From: Azospirillum rugosum
Lineage (GTDB): Bacteria; Pseudomonadota; Alphaproteobacteria; Azospirillales; Azospirillaceae
Length of the DNA: 64,000 nucleotides
Direction of reading: 5' to 3'
Assembly (NCBI RefSeq): GCF_017876155.1
Contig: NZ_JAGINP010000024.1
Location: 92,238-156,237 of the forward strand
In this document: piece after piece, positions 61,859-64,000 of the stretch
How positions within the stretch are numbered: position 1 is the stretch's first letter
Layout: every line of letters starts with the position of its first letter
Notes under the pieces: model-generated
Told to the model about the DNA's origin: nothing
Seen by the model: the letters and a program-made list of their open reading frames with translations, nothing else
Databases searched by the model: none
Made by a program: the position numbers and the translations under genes

Positions 61859-63109
61859 TCAGACCACCTTGTTGGCGTGCATGTCCGCGATCTGCTCCTT
61901 CGTGTAGCCGAGGCTCGCGAGGATCTCGTCGCTGTGCTCGCCGAGCAGCGGGGAACCGGTGATCTCGACCGTCATGTCCGAGAACTTGACCGGGCTGCCG
62001 ACGGTCAGGTACTTGCCGCGCTGCTTGTGCTCGACCTCGACGATGGTGCCGCTCTTGCGGAGCGACGGATCCTCGGCGATCTCCTTCATGGTCAGCACCG
62101 GCGCGCAGGGGATGTCGAACTTGCGCAGGATGTCGACCGCCTCGTACTTCGTCTTGTCGGCCAGCCAGCCCTCGATGAAGGCGAAGATGTCGAAGATCTT
62201 GTCCTGGCGCGCCTGGGCGGTGTTGTAGGCCGGGTCGTCGATCCACTCCGGCTTGCCCAGCGCCTTGCAGATCGGCGCCCAGGCGTGGCCCTGGATGGTG
62301 AAGTAGATGTAGGCGTTGGGATCGGTTTCCCAGCCCTTGCACTTCAGGACCCAGCCCGGCTGGCCGCCACCGCCGGCGTTGCCGCCGCGCGGAACCACGT
62401 CGGAGAACTCGCCGTGCGGGTACTGCGGGTATTCCTCCAGGTAGCCGACGCGGTCGAGGCGCTGCTGGTCGCGCAGCTTGACGCGGCAGAGGTTGATCAC
62501 GGCGTCCTGCATCGACACGGCGACCTTCTGGCCCTTGCCGGTCTTGGCGCGGCCCATCAGGGCGGTCAGGATGCCGATGGCCAGATGCATGCCGGTGTTG
62601 CTGTCGCCGAGAGCGGCGGCGCTGACGGTCGGGGGGCCGTCCCAGAAGCCGGTGGTCGACGCCGCACCGCCGGCGCACTGGGCGACGTTCTCGTAGACCT
62701 TCAGGTCTTCATAGTGGTGGCCGTCGCTGAAGCCCTTCACCGAGGCGACGATCATGCCCGGGTTCAGCTCGTTGATGCGCGCCCAGGAGAAGCCCATGCG
62801 GTCAAGCGCGCCCGGCCCGAAGTTCTCGACCAGGACGTCGGACTCGCGGATCAGCTTCTCCAGGACTTCCTTGCCCGCCTGGGTCTTGGTGTCCAGCGTC
62901 AGCGAGCGCTTGTTGCTGTTCAGCATCGTGAAGTACAGGGCATCCGCGTCGGGGATGTCGCGCAGCTGGTTGCGCGTCACGTCGCCGGCACCGGGGCGCT
63001 CGACCTTGATCACGTCGGCGCCGTACCAGGCCAGAAGCTGCGTGCAGGCCGGGCCGGCCTGGACGTGCGTGAAGTCGATGATTTTGATCCCTTCGAGCGG
63101 CTTGCTCAT
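61859..63109 (-). CDS. frc: Formyl-CoA:oxalate CoA-transferase
   Basis: A 416-residue class-III CoA-transferase, moving CoA from formyl-CoA to oxalate. Landmarks are MSKPLEGIKIIDFTHVQAGPACTQ, VPRGGNAGGGGQPGWVLKCKGWETDP, and the catalytic Asp169 in AALGDSNTGMH, the exact position of the Oxalobacter enzyme's Asp169. The glycine loop GGGGQPGW is also conserved. The start ATG 63109 fits the known N-terminus. The usual partner, oxalyl-CoA decarboxylase, is not within the window and could lie elsewhere. A PAS-domain gene reads in the same direction upstream (107-base gap). Confidence 0.96.
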   Translation of the reverse strand: MSKPLEGIKIIDFTHVQAGPACTQLLAWYGADVIKVERPGAGDVTRNQLRDIPDADALYFTMLNSNKRSLTLDTKTQAGKEVLEKLIRESDVLVENFGPGALDRMGFSWARINELNPGMIVASVKGFSDGHHYEDLKVYENVAQCAGGAASTTGFWDGPPTVSAAALGDSNTGMHLAIGILTALMGRAKTGKGQKVAVSMQDAVINLCRVKLRDQQRLDRVGYLEEYPQYPHGEFSDVVPRGGNAGGGGQPGWVLKCKGWETDPNAYIYFTIQGHAWAPICKALGKPEWIDDPAYNTAQARQDKIFDIFAFIEGWLADKTKYEAVDILRKFDIPCAPVLTMKEIAEDPSLRKSGTIVEVEHKQRGKYLTVGSPVKFSDMTVEITGSPLLGEHSDEILASLGYTKEQIADMHANKVV

Positions 63110-63216
63110 GGCTCGTTCACTCCCGTTTGATTGTTGCAACGCACGTCCCCGTGCCGGTCGTGGAAATACCGGCGCAAAAGACCCGGATTGCGGACTGATG
63201 TGATTGCGGTGAAGGG

Positions 63217-63663
63217 TTAGTGAGCTGTTGCGGCTTCCAACTCCGCCAGACGGCGGCGCAATTTGCGTTCCTCCGTCCAACGGCTGGTTTCATCGCGGAC
63301 AATGGCGACAATCCCGGTCACGCTGCCCCCGGTCATGTTGCCGTCCGCCGCGGTGAGCAGGGCCACCGTGAAGGCGATGGACAGCGCGCGGCCGTCCTTG
63401 TGCACCGCGGGAACGCGCAGCACGTCGGCGCCATACCGCGTGATCCCGGTCTGCATGGTCTTCTCGTACCCGTCCCAGTGCCGCTGGCGCTGACGCTCCG
63501 GGATGATCAGGTCGAGCGACTGGCCCAGCGCATCCTGTTCCGTGAAACCGAAGATGCGCTCAGCCGCCGCGTTCCAGAAGGTGATGGCGCCCTTCGCGTC
63601 GGAGATGATGACCGCGTCGCCGGCCACGCGGGCGAGCTGCTCGAAATCGATCGGGCTGCTCAT
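63217..63663 (-). CDS. PAS-domain protein
   Basis: A 148-residue protein, nearly all a single PAS domain with PAC: FEQLARVAGDAVIISDAKGAITFWNAAAERIFGFTEQDALGQSLDLIIPE and then VHKDGRALSIAFTVALL (both split here), ending in a helical coiled-coil-prone tail RKLRRRLAELEAATAH. There is no catalytic output domain, so it likely works through a partner or is a stand-alone redox/ligand sensor. Similar PAS proteins sit beside oxalate-degradation genes in other proteobacteria. ATG 63663 is used. A copy of the GATACGG motif lies 85-106 bases upstream. Confidence 0.88.
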   Translation of the reverse strand: MSSPIDFEQLARVAGDAVIISDAKGAITFWNAAAERIFGFTEQDALGQSLDLIIPERQRQRHWDGYEKTMQTGITRYGADVLRVPAVHKDGRALSIAFTVALLTAADGNMTGGSVTGIVAIVRDETSRWTEERKLRRRLAELEAATAH

Positions 63664-63747
63664 CGGGTCACTCCGCCCCGCCGGTGATGGTTCGCTGCAT
63701 GACGTTCCTGATCCAACGCTCTGTGGCAACGCTCATTGGCATGGATC

Positions 63748-63769
63748 ATACGGTATACCAGATACGGCA
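63748..63769. promoter_or_regulatory. GATACGG motif pair upstream of the PAS gene
   Basis: ATACGGTAT (63748-63756) and GATACGGCA (63761-63769), separated by four bases, lie 85-106 bases before the PAS gene start, as a direct-repeat variant of the motif seen at 10435. Confidence 0.45.
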
Positions 63770-63907
63770 CCCCAATCAAGCGCTTTGTGAGGGGTCACGA
63801 ACAGATTGTCTGGCTGACGATTCCACTCCCTCCCCCGCCCCGCGGGCAGGGCCGGGGTGGGGGCCCAACGCCCGGTGCTTTCCGGTCCAGCCAGAGCGAA
63901 AACAACG

Positions 63908-63942
63908 AAAAGCCGGCGCTCCTGTGGGGAGCGCCGGCTTTT
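63908..63942. terminator. Bidirectional intrinsic terminator near the right edge
   Basis: Stem AAAAGCCGGCGCTCC (63908-63922) with GGGAGCGCCGGCTTTT (63927-63942) and a 4-base loop, flanked by A and T runs. It probably ends a gene lying to the right of the window, or separates it from the PAS/frc unit. Confidence 0.85.
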
Positions 63943-64000
63943 CGTGTGTTCGCGAAGACGTGCGTAAGTGACGATGCTGTATGAAGCGCGTCCAATCGGA

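Larger units (their letters stand above)
63664..64000. other. Right-end intergenic region, motif pair and terminator
   Basis: No supported gene. Contents: ATACGGTAT at 63748-63756 and GATACGGCA at 63761-63769, both upstream of the PAS gene, and a hairpin at 63908-63942. A short Pro-rich frame near 63820 is not convincing. Confidence 0.55.

Noticed and set aside
63684..63984. Short plus-strand frames at the right end
   Set aside because: They run through a regulatory motif and a terminator hairpin and have no family or ribosome site.

Overview
The window is very GC-rich, gene-dense chromosomal or chromid-type DNA. Its gene families (HpnA/HpnM/HpnN hopanoid proteins, CcoG, STAS-fused MlaE, formyl-CoA transferase, rhizobial-type TPR regulator) point to an alphaproteobacterium of the Azospirillum/Rhodospirillales kind. 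That assignment is inferred from protein families and base composition only; no rRNA or marker gene was available. I see no phage, insertion sequence, integrase or CRISPR array. The only clearly foreign-looking stretch is a low-GC two-gene pair at about 1.56-2.36 kb.

Layout. 0-8.4 kb: tail of an unknown gene, an MFS transporter, the low-GC pair, a family-5 peptide/nickel-type ABC importer whose second permease is fused to both ATPases, and a secreted histidine phosphatase. 8.4-17.8 kb: a 2OG-Fe dioxygenase, an HpnA-like epimerase, an HpnM/MlaC-like lipid carrier, a sulfotransferase, a paraoxonase-like esterase, and a leftward operon of a DUF2092 protein, a Gly/Gln-rich secreted protein and an HpnN-like MMPL transporter. 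18.4-32.5 kb: one tightly spaced rightward operon of nine genes: PHA-synthase-like DUF3141 protein, small helical protein, phosphotransacylase, acetate kinase, two RND adaptors, an RND pump (TriABC-like order), a GH63-type glycosidase and a secreted protein.

32.6-41.6 kb: a leftward Mla/Mce lipid-transport operon (MlaE-STAS, MlaF, MlaD, PqiC-like lipoprotein) with small flanking genes, a TPR/TolB-like regulator, a roughly 900-base gap and an AI-2E family membrane protein. 41.9-48.3 kb: a MocR regulator, orphan CcoG, a decayed metQ, then cystathionine beta-synthase and gamma-lyase (reverse transsulfuration). 48.4-53.8 kb: a DUF47/PhoU-like protein, a two-subunit molybdenum hydroxylase with a divergent AraC regulator, and two very small genes. 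53.8-64 kb: a hybrid histidine kinase, an SDR, tRNA-Phe, small secreted proteins, a TPR/O-GlcNAc-transferase-like protein, SoxR with a near-canonical soxbox promoter pointing at an 86-residue protein, formyl-CoA transferase and a PAS protein.

The most interesting signals are four. First, the nine-gene operon joining acyl-phosphate metabolism to efflux and glycan hydrolysis. Second, the SoxR-type promoter (19-base spacer) in front of an uncharacterised small protein. Third, a recurrent intergenic motif built on GATACGGTATC, found near at least five gene starts or ends. Fourth, the combination of hopanoid-type lipid transport proteins with a sulfotransferase.
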